64,000 nucleotides of DNA from Latilactobacillus curvatus JCM 1096 = DSM 20019 (GCF_004101845.1 NZ_CP026116.1:62001-126000), one strand, 5' to 3'; counted from the first letter of the stretch, positions 46,801 through 56,986 are shown. Program-made: numbers and translations. Notes: generated from the sequence alone by a model not told the origin.

Positions 46801-47754
46801 GTGGCACAAAAAATGATTTTGGATTTAGATACTGGGATTGATGATGCGTTAGCAATTGCTTATGCATTGGGATCATCAGAAGTCGATTTAATCGGGATTA
46901 CCTCAGAATACGGCAACGTTTTGACTGAACGAAGCGTTGTGAATAGTCAACAAATTTTACATTTATTAGGTCATCCAGACATTCCAGTTTATTTAGGGGC
47001 TGGGCATTCGACGACGACGCATGATTTTAGCGTCTTACCAATTAGTGCGGAAATTCATGGTCAAGACGGCGTTGGTGAGATTCATCTGACAGAGCCCCAT
47101 CCGGAAATGGCAACTGAATCAGCCGTTGATTTTATATTACGTGCTTGTCAGGCGTATGGGGCTGACTTGAGCATCGTGGCAACTGGCCCGATGACGAATT
47201 TAGCGTTAGCGATTCAAAAAGATTTACCAACTTTGAAGAAAGTTGGTCAAATCGTGATTATGGGTGGCGCCTTAACAGTTTGTGGTAATGTGTCTCCATT
47301 TGCTGAAGCTAATATCAGTCAAGACCCTGAAGCGGCGGACTTACTCTTTAAGAGTGGTTTGCCGGTAACGATGGTGGGCCTTGATGTCACGTTGCGCACA
47401 CTTTTTACACGCACCGATACGGCAGAATGGCGCGCACTCGGTACACCAGCAGCCAAAGCTTATGCCGATATGGTTGATTACTATATCAAAGCCTATGAAG
47501 TCACTTCTCCCCATTTGCACGGCTGTGCCTTACATGATCCCTTAGCAGTCGCTGTTGCAATCGATCCTAGCTTAGTCACGACTTTCCCATTGAACTTGAA
47601 GACTGAGATAGAAGGCCCGTCACGTGGACGAACAATTGGGGATAATGCCCGCCTAGATGATCCAGCAACGCGGACGGCGGTTTGTGTACAAGTTGATACG
47701 CCGCGTTTCTTAACTGAATTTAAATCAAGAATTGGACAATTATTAGCGCAGTAG
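46801..47754 (+). CDS. Inosine/uridine-preferring ribonucleoside hydrolase
   Basis: 317 residues from GTG 46801, behind GAGGAGGGC. The N-terminal Asp cluster DLDTGIDDALAIAYAL binds the catalytic calcium, and GPMTNLALAI and MGGALTVCGNVSPFAEANISQDPEAA are family motifs. The C-terminal HGCALHDPLAVA contains the metal Asp and the active-site His. It splits ribonucleosides into base and ribose. It is a single-gene unit with an operator-like inverted repeat upstream. Confidence 0.9.
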   Translation: MAQKMILDLDTGIDDALAIAYALGSSEVDLIGITSEYGNVLTERSVVNSQQILHLLGHPDIPVYLGAGHSTTTHDFSVLPISAEIHGQDGVGEIHLTEPHPEMATESAVDFILRACQAYGADLSIVATGPMTNLALAIQKDLPTLKKVGQIVIMGGALTVCGNVSPFAEANISQDPEAADLLFKSGLPVTMVGLDVTLRTLFTRTDTAEWRALGTPAAKAYADMVDYYIKAYEVTSPHLHGCALHDPLAVAVAIDPSLVTTFPLNLKTEIEGPSRGRTIGDNARLDDPATRTAVCVQVDTPRFLTEFKSRIGQLLAQ

Positions 47755-47775
47755 AATGAGCCATATAGAATTTCA

Positions 47776-47822
47776 AAAAAGAGCTACGACAAAAGTCAAT
47801 TTTTTGTCGTGGCTCTTTTTTT
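47776..47822 (+). terminator. Terminator of the nucleoside hydrolase gene
   Basis: AAAAAAGAGC-T-ACGACAAAA pairs with TTTTGTCGT-G-GCTCTTTTTT. Confidence 0.9.
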
Positions 47823-47993
47823 ATTGTACACAATTAGCATAAAAAAAATAATATTTTTGAGCAATTGAAACCCTTTCAAGATGTGGATAAATGCGATTAT
47901 TTCACAATGTTAATATAGTTATTATAAGCATATTAATATGAGAACCATAATTGGAAGCGATACATTGAGGACAAATGAAAGGGGTGCAATGAA

Positions 47994-50900
47994 ATGGAAA
48001 AGAATAGTAGGATGAACCAAAAGCATTTATTGCGACGAAGTTTGTATGTGTGTAGTGGGACTCTTTTATTACTGAATAGCGGCGCGGGGATAGCAAGCGT
48101 GGTTGTTATGAATCAAAATCGAGTGCAAGCGAGCGAAGTAGCGCCTAGAGCTGGCTTAGCCGATATCTCGATTTTAGCCAACGCGAGTCTAACATCGGTG
48201 ACAGGAACAGATATGACATCGAACGCGCAAGGCAGTTATGATTTAGCATTGAAGTATTCTGGGACCGGGCTGGCATCAGTTGGCGTCGCGGATAAGAAGG
48301 TCTTGGTTTATGCCTTACCTGCTGAGTTACAAGGAAAAGTGGTTGGTGGTGCAACTGTTGATATTGACGCTAATCTATTACCAATTACACCAGGCGATAT
48401 TCCGGGGGTTAGTTTACTTTTTGGTGCGTTAGGGACGGCGATTGACGGGGTTGATAAACTTGTAGCAATCCCAGCCGTTAAGGCAGCCTTTGATAGTTTA
48501 AGCACTATTCAGAACCTAGGTGCCTACCAAGAAACGTTACCAGCGACTGTGTCACCAGATGGTAAAACCATCTCAGTTGACTTCACACAGGGCTTTGGCA
48601 AGTACGTCCATCAAGCTTATGTGGCACTATTTGATACATTACGGGATACGATTGCCGCGATTGATGTTAAGAACCCAATCGCAGCGATTCCGGTTAAATT
48701 ACTTCAAGAAGCGAGTGCTGATTTATTTGCGATCATTGATGCAATTGCCGATGGGACGTCCGATATTTTAGATAACGCCTTAAACGCCAACCTCTTAGGT
48801 TCCATGAATGGCACCTTGCACACCACGGTTAGTGATCCAGGGGTTGCCAGTGCGACTGTTAAAGCTGGTGCCATCAATAATGCATTGATTTCAGCCGATG
48901 TTTTAACGGCAACTGAGCAAGAAGGCGAAGCTGTTACACTTAATTTTCCAACGACGGCGGTTAATCCCATTGAAAATTATGATGTTGCTGCCCCAGTCAT
49001 TACGCAACCAGTGGCCGGTCAAACACAGGTCGCCGGTCAAGTTACCTTGACGCAACCAATTCCGGATGGGACAACATTTGAAGCGGTGGTCACGTTACCA
49101 GATGGTAGCACCAAAAACGTACCGCTTGCAGCTGACGGCACCTTCGTTGTGGATACTGGTAGTTTAGTCGACGGCCAAACTATTTCAGCAAAAGTGGTTG
49201 CGACTAATGGAACTTACACGAAAGACAGTCCAATCACAACCGCAACGGTGACAGCTGCACCGATTGAAAATCCAATTGCTGATTATAACGTCGCGACACC
49301 AAGCGTTGCCCCGTTAACGGCAGGTGATCCGGAAATCACAGGGCAAGTCACACTGAACCAACCGATTCCGCTCGGAACGACATTTGAAGCGGTGGCAACT
49401 TTACCAGATGGCTCGCAATTAACAGGGACTGTCGAAAGTGATGGGACATTCAAAAGTGCTGGTGTTGATCAGTTAGCTGCCGGGCAAACGGTAACTAACG
49501 GTTAAAGTCGTCGCAACTAACGGTTCGTATACCAAAGACAGTGCTGGCGTACAACTCAACGTTGAAGCGGCACCAGTTGAAGATCCATTAGCAAATTATC
49601 AAATGGCAACGCCAACGATTGATCAAGCGCGTGATGGCGATACTAATATCACAGAGCAAGTTACACTCAGTCAACCAATTCCAGCCGGCACCACATTTGA
49701 AGCAATTGCAGTCTTACCTGGTGGCCGCCAAGTCACCGGTGCAGTCAATGCAGATGGCAGTTTCACAGTGGCAACCGGCGACCCATTAGTTGCTGGAACA
49801 CAAGTGGCAGTTCATATCAAAGCGGTCAACGGTACCTTCTCTAAAGAAAGTACACCAGCAACAATGACAGTTGCAGATGCCTTACCAACCAACCCAATTG
49901 AAAACTATGATGTGCCGGCACCACTTGTCACACCAGCAGTGGAAGGCGATAAGAGCGTTAAGGGGCACGTGAACTTGGTAACGCCAATTCCGGCCAACAC
50001 AACGTTCAAGGCATTGGTTACTTATGAAGATGGGACAACTGCTGAAGTAGCGGTTCCTGAAACCGGTGATTTTGAAGTGCCAACCCGGACTTTGGTGGCT
50101 GATGAAAAAGTTACAGTAAAAGTCATTGCCCAAAATGGGATGAATCAAAAAGAAAGTCCAACGACTGAAATCACAATTAGCAAGGCAGTTGCAACTGATC
50201 CACTAGATGGTTATACCGTACCGAAACCAAGTGTTGATCCAGTAACAAGTGCGGATACAAGTGTGACTGGGCAAATTACCCTCAATAATCCACCAGTCGG
50301 AACAACTTTTATCGCCAACGTTAAAATGGCGGATGGTTCGATTAAGAAGGCAAATGTCATGCCAGATGGCACCTTTACAGTCGCAACTGGCGCATTAGAA
50401 GCCAATGCGGTATTAGAAGTTACCATTACCGCCCAAAATAGTGGTTATGAAAAAGTGAGTGATCCAACGACCGTTACGGTCAGCAGAGCCGATCCACTTG
50501 AAAATTATGTGGTTGCTAAACCGAGTGTTGATCCAATTAAAGAAGGCGATCAAGCTGTCACTGGTAACGTGACTCTCAATAAACCAGTACCAGATGGCAC
50601 CACTTTTGAAGCGGTGGTCACTTTACCAAATGGTGCTCAGATTACAGCAACTGTTGATGATCAAGGGCAGTTCACAGTACCAGTGGCTGGGATTAAAGAA
50701 GGCGACAAGTTAACGATCAAAGTCGTTGCGCATAACGACGGTTTTGATAAGGATAGTGATCCAGTGAATGTAACCGTTGACAAGGCTGTGCCAACGAATC
50801 CGTTAGAAGGTTATGGCGTTGCACAACCAGTTGTTGACCCAGTGAAGGCGGGCGATACAGCGGTTACCGGGAAAGTGACCTTGGAAGAACCGATTCCTGC

Positions 50901-52989
50901 TGGGACAACTTTTGAAGCGGAAGTGACTTTACCAGATGGTTCAATGAAGACCGGGATGCTCAACCCAGATGGTACCTTTACCGTTGATACGGGCACATTG
51001 GCAGCCGGGGATGAATTAATCGTCCACGTGATTGCCCATAATGGTGCAAATCAAAAAGAAAGTAATCCTATCCATGTGATCGTTGCAGCCGATACAACCA
51101 CGAATCCAATTGAAAACTATACGGTGAACGCACCCGTTGTTAATCCAATGACCGACGGCGAAACCCAAGTGACTGGGTAAGTGAACCTTGGGATTCCAAT
51201 TCCAAACAGGACAACCTTTACCGCAGTTGTTACGCTAGCTGATGGCACAACGACATCGGCACCCGTTGCAGCTGACGGTCAATTTACAGTCGCAACCAAC
51301 ACATTAGTTGCAGAGACAACAGTCGGTGTGAAGATTGTCGCAACGAACGGCACATTTACTAAAGATAGTTCGATTGTTTATCAAACGGTTAGTCCACAAC
51401 TTGATACGAATCCGTTGGCAAACTACACGGTCAATCAACCAACCGTTGAACCAGTGACGGCCGATCAAACGAGCGTGAAAGGCCAAGTCACTTTAGCAAC
51501 GCCAATTCCAGACGGAACAACGTTTGAAGCAACCGTTACCCTACCAAACGGGGCACAGAAAACGGCGGCAGTTGATGCAAATGGGAATTTCGAAGTGGTG
51601 ACTGGGCGCTTAACCGCAGATAGTGACTTAAGTGTTAAAATAACAGCCAAGAACAGCACTTACACGAAGGATAGCGAAAATGTATCAGTCACAGTTGGTG
51701 CATCAACCGTTGAAAATCCGCTTGAAAACTATGATGTCGCAGAACCCGTTGTCGATCCCGTTAAGGAAGGCGACAAGCAGGCCACCGGTAGCGTGACATT
51801 GACGCAACCAGTGCCGGACGGAACTAGTTTTGAAGCAGTCGTGACATTACCAAATGGTGACAAGATTACAGCAACTGTTGATGATCAAGGGCACTTCACA
51901 ATGCCAGTTGATGGGATTAAAGAAGGCGACGAGTTGACGGTTGAAGTCATCGCCCATAACGGTGACAACGAAAAAGCGAGTGACCCAATTATCGTGACGG
52001 TCGACAAAGCCGCAGTGACGAATCCAATTGAGGATTATGACGTGGCAACACCAACATTGAACCCTGCAAAAGCGGGCGAAACAGCGGTTAGTGGGACTGT
52101 TGAATTAGGCGACTTCCCAGAAGGGACCACCTTTGAAGCTATCATGGTCATGCCAAATGGACGGACCCGAATTGTTCGTCTCGATAGTAGCAATGCCGCA
52201 GCTGATGGAACCTTTATAATTCAAACGGATGCATTAACCGCCGGACAAGTAGTTCAAGTGAAGATTATCGCTACTAACGGTACCTTTACTAAGGAAAGTG
52301 CAACCGCTGAAATGACAGTCGCAGCTGCCAATCCAACGAATCCACTTGAAAATTACAACGTCGCAGAACCCGTTGTCGATCCTGTTAAGGCAGGCGATAA
52401 AGCTGTGAGGGGTAGTGTGACATTTACGAAACCAATTCCGGAAGGGACTAACTTTACAGCAGTGGTGACATTGCCAAACGGGATTCAAGTGAGAGTACCA
52501 GTTGATGAAAATGGTCAATTCGCAGCCCGTGTTGATGGTCTCAAAGCTGGTGATCGAATCATTGTTCAAATTCTTGCGGAGAATGATGGTTATCAAAAAG
52601 CGAGTGTTCCAGTTGATATTCTGGTTTCTGCCAGCGATCTCGGTAATCCTGGAGGCAATGGCAACAATAACGGTAACGGTAACGGAACAGGTAATAATGG
52701 CAATGGTACCGGTGATGGCACAGGTATTGGCAATAACGGTTCAGGTTTAGGCAATGGCCAAGGCGGATCAAGCAATGGTCAGCTTGGTAGTCACGGACCT
52801 GGTACGTTAAAACCATTATCCATTAGCTCAAAAGCCTTGAATCAAGCTAATAATCGTCAAAGTACTAATGGTCAACATTTACCACAAACTGGTGAGAAAT
52901 CAACCAGCGTTTGGAGTTGGCTAGGTATGTTGGTATTAACAGCCGCACTATTCATCAAACGTTTAGTCCCAATTAAACGCGATAAATAA
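47994..52989 (+). pseudogene. LPXTG surface adhesin with 12 Ig-like repeats, broken by frameshift and nonsense codon
   Basis: Start 47994 follows GAAAGGGGTG. Signal-peptide core (SLYVCSGTLLLLNSGAGIASVVV) ends near residue 45. Residues ~45-320 form a non-repeated N-terminal domain. From about 48962, twelve repeats of about 100 residues each start NP(L/I)ENY-V--P-V-P and contain TTFEA-VTLP-G and (N)G--KES. A Gly/Asn-rich spacer (about 52650-52790) and sorting signal LPQTGEK, hydrophobic segment and KRLVPIKRDK follow. The first break is near 49498: an extra AACG makes ACT AACG GTT AAA and stops at 49505; the frame resumes until 51180. The second is TAA at 51178-51180, where sister repeats have CAA (TGQV). 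Repaired length is about 1660 residues. Only the first ~500 residues can be translated, so the anchor is lost. Confidence 0.85.
48962..52640 (+). repeat. Twelve tandem ~300-bp repeats encoding Ig-like domains
   Basis: Each unit begins with an NP-(I/L)-E-N-Y motif. Copies 6 (about 50500) and 10 (about 51720) are unusually alike: GTTGATGATCAAGGGCA and the surrounding ~60 bp recur almost unchanged (50650s and 51870s). That points to recent recombination or gene conversion, while other pairs are diverged. Confidence 0.8.
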
Positions 52990-52994
52990 GCGGC

Positions 52995-53034
52995 AAAAAA
53001 GGAATCAGCGCATATGACGCTGATTCCTTTTTGC
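52995..53034 (+). terminator. Terminator of the adhesin gene
   Basis: AAAAAAGGAATCAGCG/CGCTGATTCCTTTTT with loop CATATGA. Confidence 0.92.
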
Positions 53035-53040
53035 ATGGGG

Positions 53041-53444
53041 ATGTGTTAAATCGCGTTAGTGGGGATTGAACCCACATGGACCAGTGAGCGCGGTTGAGAA
53101 ATGATTGTGCCTTCGAAACCAAACATTCTTAACCGCAAAACCATTACCGATTCTAGGGAGGAATTTCAAATGGACTGGTTCGTTTTACCGTTAAACTATA
53201 ACGCATTGGGTGTGTTAGATATTCTTAGGGAGGAATGATCTAAAAAACACGTGGGTCAGATTGTTTCTTGGGAGGAATTCATCTGATGTATAAAGAATAA
53301 CAAGCAATTATGAATAAAATGTGACGAAAAAGCCATGAATTTGAGAGAAATTTAAAATGATTGACGAAAAGTAAGTGTTTTTGTTTGTGAAGTATTTTGA
53401 AAGCGACTACAATTTGTTTGTAATCATTAATAGGGGGAATATAA
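53041..53444 (+). other. Intergenic stretch with repeated GGGAGGAAT motif and tRNA-arm-like sequence
   Basis: Contents: a segment whose minus strand reads GTGGGTTCAATCCCCAC (about 53056-53072), like a tRNA T-arm; a long imperfect hairpin GCGGTTGAGAA/TTCTTAACCGC (~53091-53138); and three copies of GGGAGGAAT at about 53156, 53228 and 53270. The first copy serves a 22-codon ORF. The last ~150 bp are AT-rich, with the promoter region of the next gene. No complete tRNA can be folded. Confidence 0.4.
53170..53238 (+). CDS. Micro-ORF of 22 codons, unrecognised
   Basis: ATG 53170 follows GGGAGG by 8 bases, an excellent ribosome binding site. The peptide begins MDWFVLPLNYNALGVL and ends LREE. It has a hydrophobic first half and a charged end. 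Its last codons (AGG GAG GAA) form the second GGGAGGAAT copy, which is followed by a two-codon ORF. It could be a leader peptide, a signalling peptide or chance. No function is assigned. Confidence 0.25.
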   Translation: MDWFVLPLNYNALGVLDILREE

Positions 53445-54086
53445 ATGACAAAAGTTTTGATTTTAGGCGCGCACGGACAGATTGCACAATTAGCACGGCA
53501 ACAATTATTAGCGAATACGGATGCGCAATTGGTGTTATTCTTGCGCAATGCTAATCGCCTAACGGTTCAAGACGCCGATCGTGAACAAATGATTGATGGC
53601 GATGCTGGTAATCAAGCGGATTTAGAAAAAGCAATGACGGGCGTTTCAGTGGTTTACGCCAATCTAGCTGGTCGGAATATTGAAGCGCAAGCCAAAGCGG
53701 TGGTGGCCGCTATGAAGGCTACTAACGTCAAACGGTTAATCTGGATTTCAACATTGGGGATTTATGATGAAGTTCCGGGGGCATATGGTAAGTGGAATCA
53801 TCAGATGTTAGATGATGGCTACTTACCAACTTATGCAGCGGCAGCAAAAGTCATCGCAACATCCGAGTTGGATTATACAATTATTCGGCCAGCATGGTTG
53901 GATGATAAGGATGAAATCGATTATGAAATCACGCACCGCCATGATATCTTTAAAGGCACCGAGGTTTCTAGAAAGAGCGTTGCTGCAGAGGTGGTACGCC
54001 TCATTCAATCGCCAAATGAAGCCATCGGCGATTCATTGGGATTGAATAAACCCAATACAGACGGTGATAAACCAGCTTGGTATTAA
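53445..54086 (+). CDS. NAD(P)H-binding protein (atypical SDR, NmrA-like)
   Basis: 213 residues. The N-terminal Rossmann motif is VLILGAHGQIAQLA (GxxGxxA form). SVVYANLAG and LIWISTLGIYDE follow the atypical SDR pattern, and YTIIRPAWLDD contributes to the pocket. The catalytic YxxxK of classical SDRs is not seen, so a sensor or reductase of the NmrA/YtfG kind is likely. It starts behind TAGGGGG and is followed by a strong terminator. Confidence 0.8.
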   Translation: MTKVLILGAHGQIAQLARQQLLANTDAQLVLFLRNANRLTVQDADREQMIDGDAGNQADLEKAMTGVSVVYANLAGRNIEAQAKAVVAAMKATNVKRLIWISTLGIYDEVPGAYGKWNHQMLDDGYLPTYAAAAKVIATSELDYTIIRPAWLDDKDEIDYEITHRHDIFKGTEVSRKSVAAEVVRLIQSPNEAIGDSLGLNKPNTDGDKPAWY

Positions 54087-54093
54087 AAAAGTT

Positions 54094-54132
54094 GTTGAAA
54101 AAGCCCCACCGATTCGGTGGGGCTTTTTCAAC
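54094..54132 (+). terminator. Terminator of the NAD(P)H-binding protein gene
   Basis: GTTG-T-TGAAAAAGCCCCACC pairs with GGTGGGGCTTTTTCAAC; loop GATTC. Confidence 0.93.
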
Positions 54133-54198
54133 GCTAGATTTGTACGAATCAAGCAAGCAGTGTATACTGTGACAAGCATCGGGTAGGAGGGCGACCAT

Positions 54199-54720
54199 TT
54201 GAAGAAATCAGCTATTTTTTTGACAATAACATTGTTGTTTATGATGGCTTTTACATCAGGATGTCAAAAAGACGCCACAAATGAAAAAAACACACAAAAG
54301 ATTGAAAAAACAAAAACAGTTACGCCGAAAAACGGTATTATGACGCTGACTGATGAAAAACCTAAAAGTAAAGCAAAAACTATCAAGGGTTATATTTATC
54401 GAAGTGGCAACGATTATATGGTGTTGAATTCAGAAAAAGGCTATATTAAAAATGCAAAATATATGCAGGGCTATTTAGAAACTGAGCATACGCAAATGAC
54501 TAATCTGTTTTTTATGGAACCCAATACAATGGCGATTGCACAAAAACAGGTTAACCAATTTGCTAAAACGTTTAAGTTAGCGTATGGCAAGGTCGTTTAT
54601 GACGAGCTACCGAGTTCCAATAATGTAAGTGTCGCTGTAGGGACCATCACCAATGAAAATTTAGGTAAACTACCCAATATAAGAATCTACAAAATCTACT
54701 ATCAAGTTATCTCTAGATAA
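54199..54720 (+). CDS. Small lipoprotein of unknown function
   Basis: 173 residues from TTG 54199, behind GTAGGAGGGCG. The signal peptide MKKSAIFLTITLLFMMAFTSGC has lipobox FTSGC with Cys near 22. A Lys/Thr-rich linker (25-60) precedes a ~110-residue domain (TIKGYIYRSGNDYMVLNS ... KIYYQVIS). It is membrane-anchored outside the cell. I do not recognise the domain. It stands alone. Confidence 0.65.
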   Translation: MKKSAIFLTITLLFMMAFTSGCQKDATNEKNTQKIEKTKTVTPKNGIMTLTDEKPKSKAKTIKGYIYRSGNDYMVLNSEKGYIKNAKYMQGYLETEHTQMTNLFFMEPNTMAIAQKQVNQFAKTFKLAYGKVVYDELPSSNNVSVAVGTITNENLGKLPNIRIYKIYYQVISR

Positions 54721-54723
54721 GCC

Positions 54724-54758
54724 AGATGACCGGTCACAGCGCGACTGGGCATCTTTTT
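54724..54758 (+). terminator. Probable terminator of the lipoprotein gene
   Basis: AGATGACC-GGTC pairs with GACT-GGGCATCT with small mismatches, then TTTTT. Confidence 0.55.
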
Positions 54759-54827
54759 AGATTCAATCACTAGGTATGCCGCAAAATGAAGCGTGTTTCG
54801 CAGGTTGCATACTCTGAGTAACATATG

Positions 54828-54873
54828 TAAAAAATCGACTTAGTCTAACATGAGACTAGGTCGATTTTTTTTT
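54828..54873 (+). terminator. Strong hairpin before the oxidoreductase pseudogene
   Basis: AAAAATCGAC-T-TAGTCT pairs with AGACTA-G-GTCGATTTTT. No gene ends directly upstream; 54759-54827 holds nothing recognisable. Confidence 0.85.
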
Positions 54874-54947
54874 GCAAATATTCGTATTCTTATTTTTATT
54901 TTTGTGAATTTCCTTGTATTGTAAGGCAAAAGAAAGGTGTGAGTGAT

Positions 54948-55865
54948 ATGCAAGGGATTATTCAACAAAATTATCAAGGGATTGAAGCCCTCCAGATTAA
55001 GTCAATTGAAGAAGGCCCGCTGACGCCGTTGTCAGTGATGATTCGCAACAAGTTCGTCCCGGTGCTGCCCTATGATTGGCAGACGGAAAGCGGGGCGCTG
55101 ACCGAGATTCGCCCGATACAATTACCAATTGTGATTGGCTATGGCTTCGGTGGAATCGTTGAACAAGTTGGCCGACTACGGCATTCAAGTTTAATCGGTC
55201 AAAGGGTGATTGGGATGCAGCCGAATGGTTCAGCGCAGGAGGTTATCAACAATAAAATTCCGCCACTGTTGTTCAAAGTACCTGATCAAGTCACATTAGC
55301 AGATGCGACAACGCTCGTTGGGGGTGCCGACGCAGCGCTCCACGCAATTAAAGTCCTCCAGATTCAATCAACGGATACGGTTTTAGTCACCGGTGCTTCT
55401 GGCGGCGTTGGCACCTATTTAATTCAGTTATTGAAGTTAGCCGGGGCCACAGTGATTGCCTTGGCCAGTGCCGAGAATCAGGCTTTTGTTCGTCAATTAG
55501 GTGCCGATAGCGTTTTGAATTATGAAGCCGATTTAGCCACACAATTCAGCAATAACAGTCAGCCCAATAAAGTCATCGACACAGTTGGCCAGCAAGCACT
55601 CCTCCAATTAATCTCTACAAGTTATGGTTCACTAAGAATACTGTCGTTGTCGACAACCCAATTCTTACCCACCAAGCCAGGGTAAGATTTTCATTTCAGT
55701 AATGGCTCAATCGGGATTGGCGGTTATCAATACCTATTACAACTATTAGCGACCAAGCAGATTAAGGCCGATATTCAAACGACTTATTCTTTTGAAGATG
55801 TTAAAAAAGCCCAAATGATTGCTAAGAACGAGCATTCACAGGGCCGGATTTTATTAACCTTTTAG
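54948..55865 (+). pseudogene. Quinone-oxidoreductase-like MDR protein, in-frame stop
   Basis: From ATG 54948 (MQGIIQQNYQGIEALQIKS) the reading continues to TAA 55683-55685, then resumes in the same frame as DFHFSNGSIGIGGYQYLLQL to the real stop at 55865. The family fits: VIGYGFGGIVEQVG, TLVGGADAALHAIKVL and the NAD(P)H motif VTGASGGVGTYLIQLLKLAGA. A CAA to TAA change restores PGQDF, typical for this position. Full length is about 305 residues; the truncated product lacks about 60. Zinc ligands are absent, as in quinone oxidoreductases. The end overlaps the convergent regulator by 4 bp. Confidence 0.82.
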
Positions 55866-56716
55866 AAATGATAGCGGGATTGATTGAAGATCTCTGCTAG
55901 AGTGTCGCTTTTCAGACTAGCTGCCGTAGCGGCTTGCGGATCATTGAGCGCAGTCGCTGTCTTGGCGACTAGCAAGAATAAGTCGGCTAACATGTAGTGT
56001 GAATCATGATTGCTGAGCCAGTCAATTCCTTGATTGGCGATGGCAAAAGCTTTTTGAAAGTGGTGATCTTGATAGAGTGCCAGACTATACAGGTAGAATA
56101 AGATATTAATGTTCTCGTCATAGTGCGTGAACCGCCCTGCATTCACAATTGCGAGGACGTGTTCGAAGTCAGTTTGATTAGTATGGGGCGTACTCTTAAT
56201 AAAGCTGATACTACTGAGAATCAAAATCTCAGTAGGCGTTAAAACTTGTTGGCGCGGTGTAAACGTATAGTCGAGTGCCATTTGTAGTTCCCGTAAACTA
56301 TCCGTGGTTGTATGAAGTTCTTGGAATACTGCGATGCCATGATAGTAGTAGTAGGTCTGTAAATCGGTCGCCAGTTCAAGGTGTTCGGCCAAGCCAGTCG
56401 TATCCAAATAATCTAACATACCGCGATAATCGTGTGCATTGCACAGTTGTTTAATTTGTTGATTGAATTCGGGTTGTTGATCAATTTCGGGATAATGACT
56501 TAACAGCGCTTGTTCTAACGGCATATTAAGCCGTTCGCAGAGTTTTGCTAACAAAATGGCGTTTGGAATATAAGTGCCGTTTTCAATATGACTAATCATC
56601 GGTTGCGAACAAATATCCTGGGCTAATTGATGTTGGGACAAGCCTTGCGCACGACGAACCGTAGCGAGTTTACGCCCCATGGTCGCGGCAAGTAGATTAT
56701 CGGGAATAGCTGGCAC
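55862..56716 (-). CDS. Rgg/RNPP-like regulator (HTH plus TPR-like domain)
   Basis: About 284 residues. I chose GTG 56716, eight bases after GTGAGG; GTG 56725 in frame lacks spacing. The N-terminal XRE HTH is MGRKLATVRRAQGLSQHQLAQDICSQPMISHIENGTYIPNAILLAKLCERL. The C-terminal ~200 residues are all-helical with repeats (YYYYHGIAVFQELH, FYLYSLALYQDHHFQKAFAIANQG), as in Rgg/PlcR-type peptide-responsive regulators. A 55-codon hydrophobic ORF is divergent 73 bp upstream. Target and inducing peptide are unknown. Confidence 0.78.
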   Translation of the reverse strand: MPAIPDNLLAATMGRKLATVRRAQGLSQHQLAQDICSQPMISHIENGTYIPNAILLAKLCERLNMPLEQALLSHYPEIDQQPEFNQQIKQLCNAHDYRGMLDYLDTTGLAEHLELATDLQTYYYYHGIAVFQELHTTTDSLRELQMALDYTFTPRQQVLTPTEILILSSISFIKSTPHTNQTDFEHVLAIVNAGRFTHYDENINILFYLYSLALYQDHHFQKAFAIANQGIDWLSNHDSHYMLADLFLLVAKTATALNDPQAATAASLKSDTLAEIFNQSRYHF

Positions 56717-56789
56717 TACTAACACCTCACTTCATATGATTGCTTTAAATTTAACATGCAATTTTCAAAAAGAAAAGGAGCTGGACTGC

Positions 56790-56957
56790 ATGCCAGTATT
56801 GATTATTATATTAGGGTTTGCGTTTATTTTCCAAAAGCCATTAGTGTCTGCAGTTACCATTGTGTTTGGCGCGCTATTGGGTCTTTGGTTACTCAGAGGA
56901 ATAATCGTCTTGATGATGTTGATAACACTTGGCCATTATTGGCGTCAGAAAAATTAA
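56790..56957 (+). CDS. Small two-helix membrane protein, 55 residues
   Basis: ATG 56790 is preceded by AAAAGGAG. The peptide MPVLIIILGFAFIFQKPLVS has a first hydrophobic segment, and FGALLGLWLLRGIIVLMMLITLG a second, with a basic C-terminus (HYWRQKN). It is divergent from an Rgg-like gene and followed by its own bidirectional terminator, so it appears to be a real unit. No known family recognised. Confidence 0.55.
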   Translation: MPVLIIILGFAFIFQKPLVSAVTIVFGALLGLWLLRGIIVLMMLITLGHYWRQKN

Positions 56958-56986
56958 AAAAGACCGCTGAATAAGCGGTCTTTTTG
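56956..56986. terminator. Bidirectional terminator between the small membrane ORF and adh
   Basis: AAAAAAGACCGCT/AGCGGTCTTTTT with loop GAATA. Confidence 0.9.

Noticed and set aside
48962-52640. CRISPR-like repetitive region
   Set aside because: The periodicity is about 300 bp and in frame, encoding Ig-like protein domains; there are no short identical repeats with unique spacers.
51181-52989. A separate surface-protein gene starting at 51181
   Set aside because: The segment is in frame with the upstream repeats, starts mid-repeat, and has no signal peptide or ribosome binding site; it is the 3' part of the interrupted adhesin.
53041-53140. Possible tRNA on the minus strand
   Set aside because: Only a T-arm-like GTGGGTTCAATCCCCAC is convincing. 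The would-be acceptor strands (GCGGTTA and TAACGCG) do not pair, and no D arm or anticodon arm can be placed.
53279-53548. 89-codon minus-strand ORF near the NAD(P)H-binding gene
   Set aside because: It overlaps the start of the confident plus-strand gene at 53445 and has no motif or ribosome binding site.
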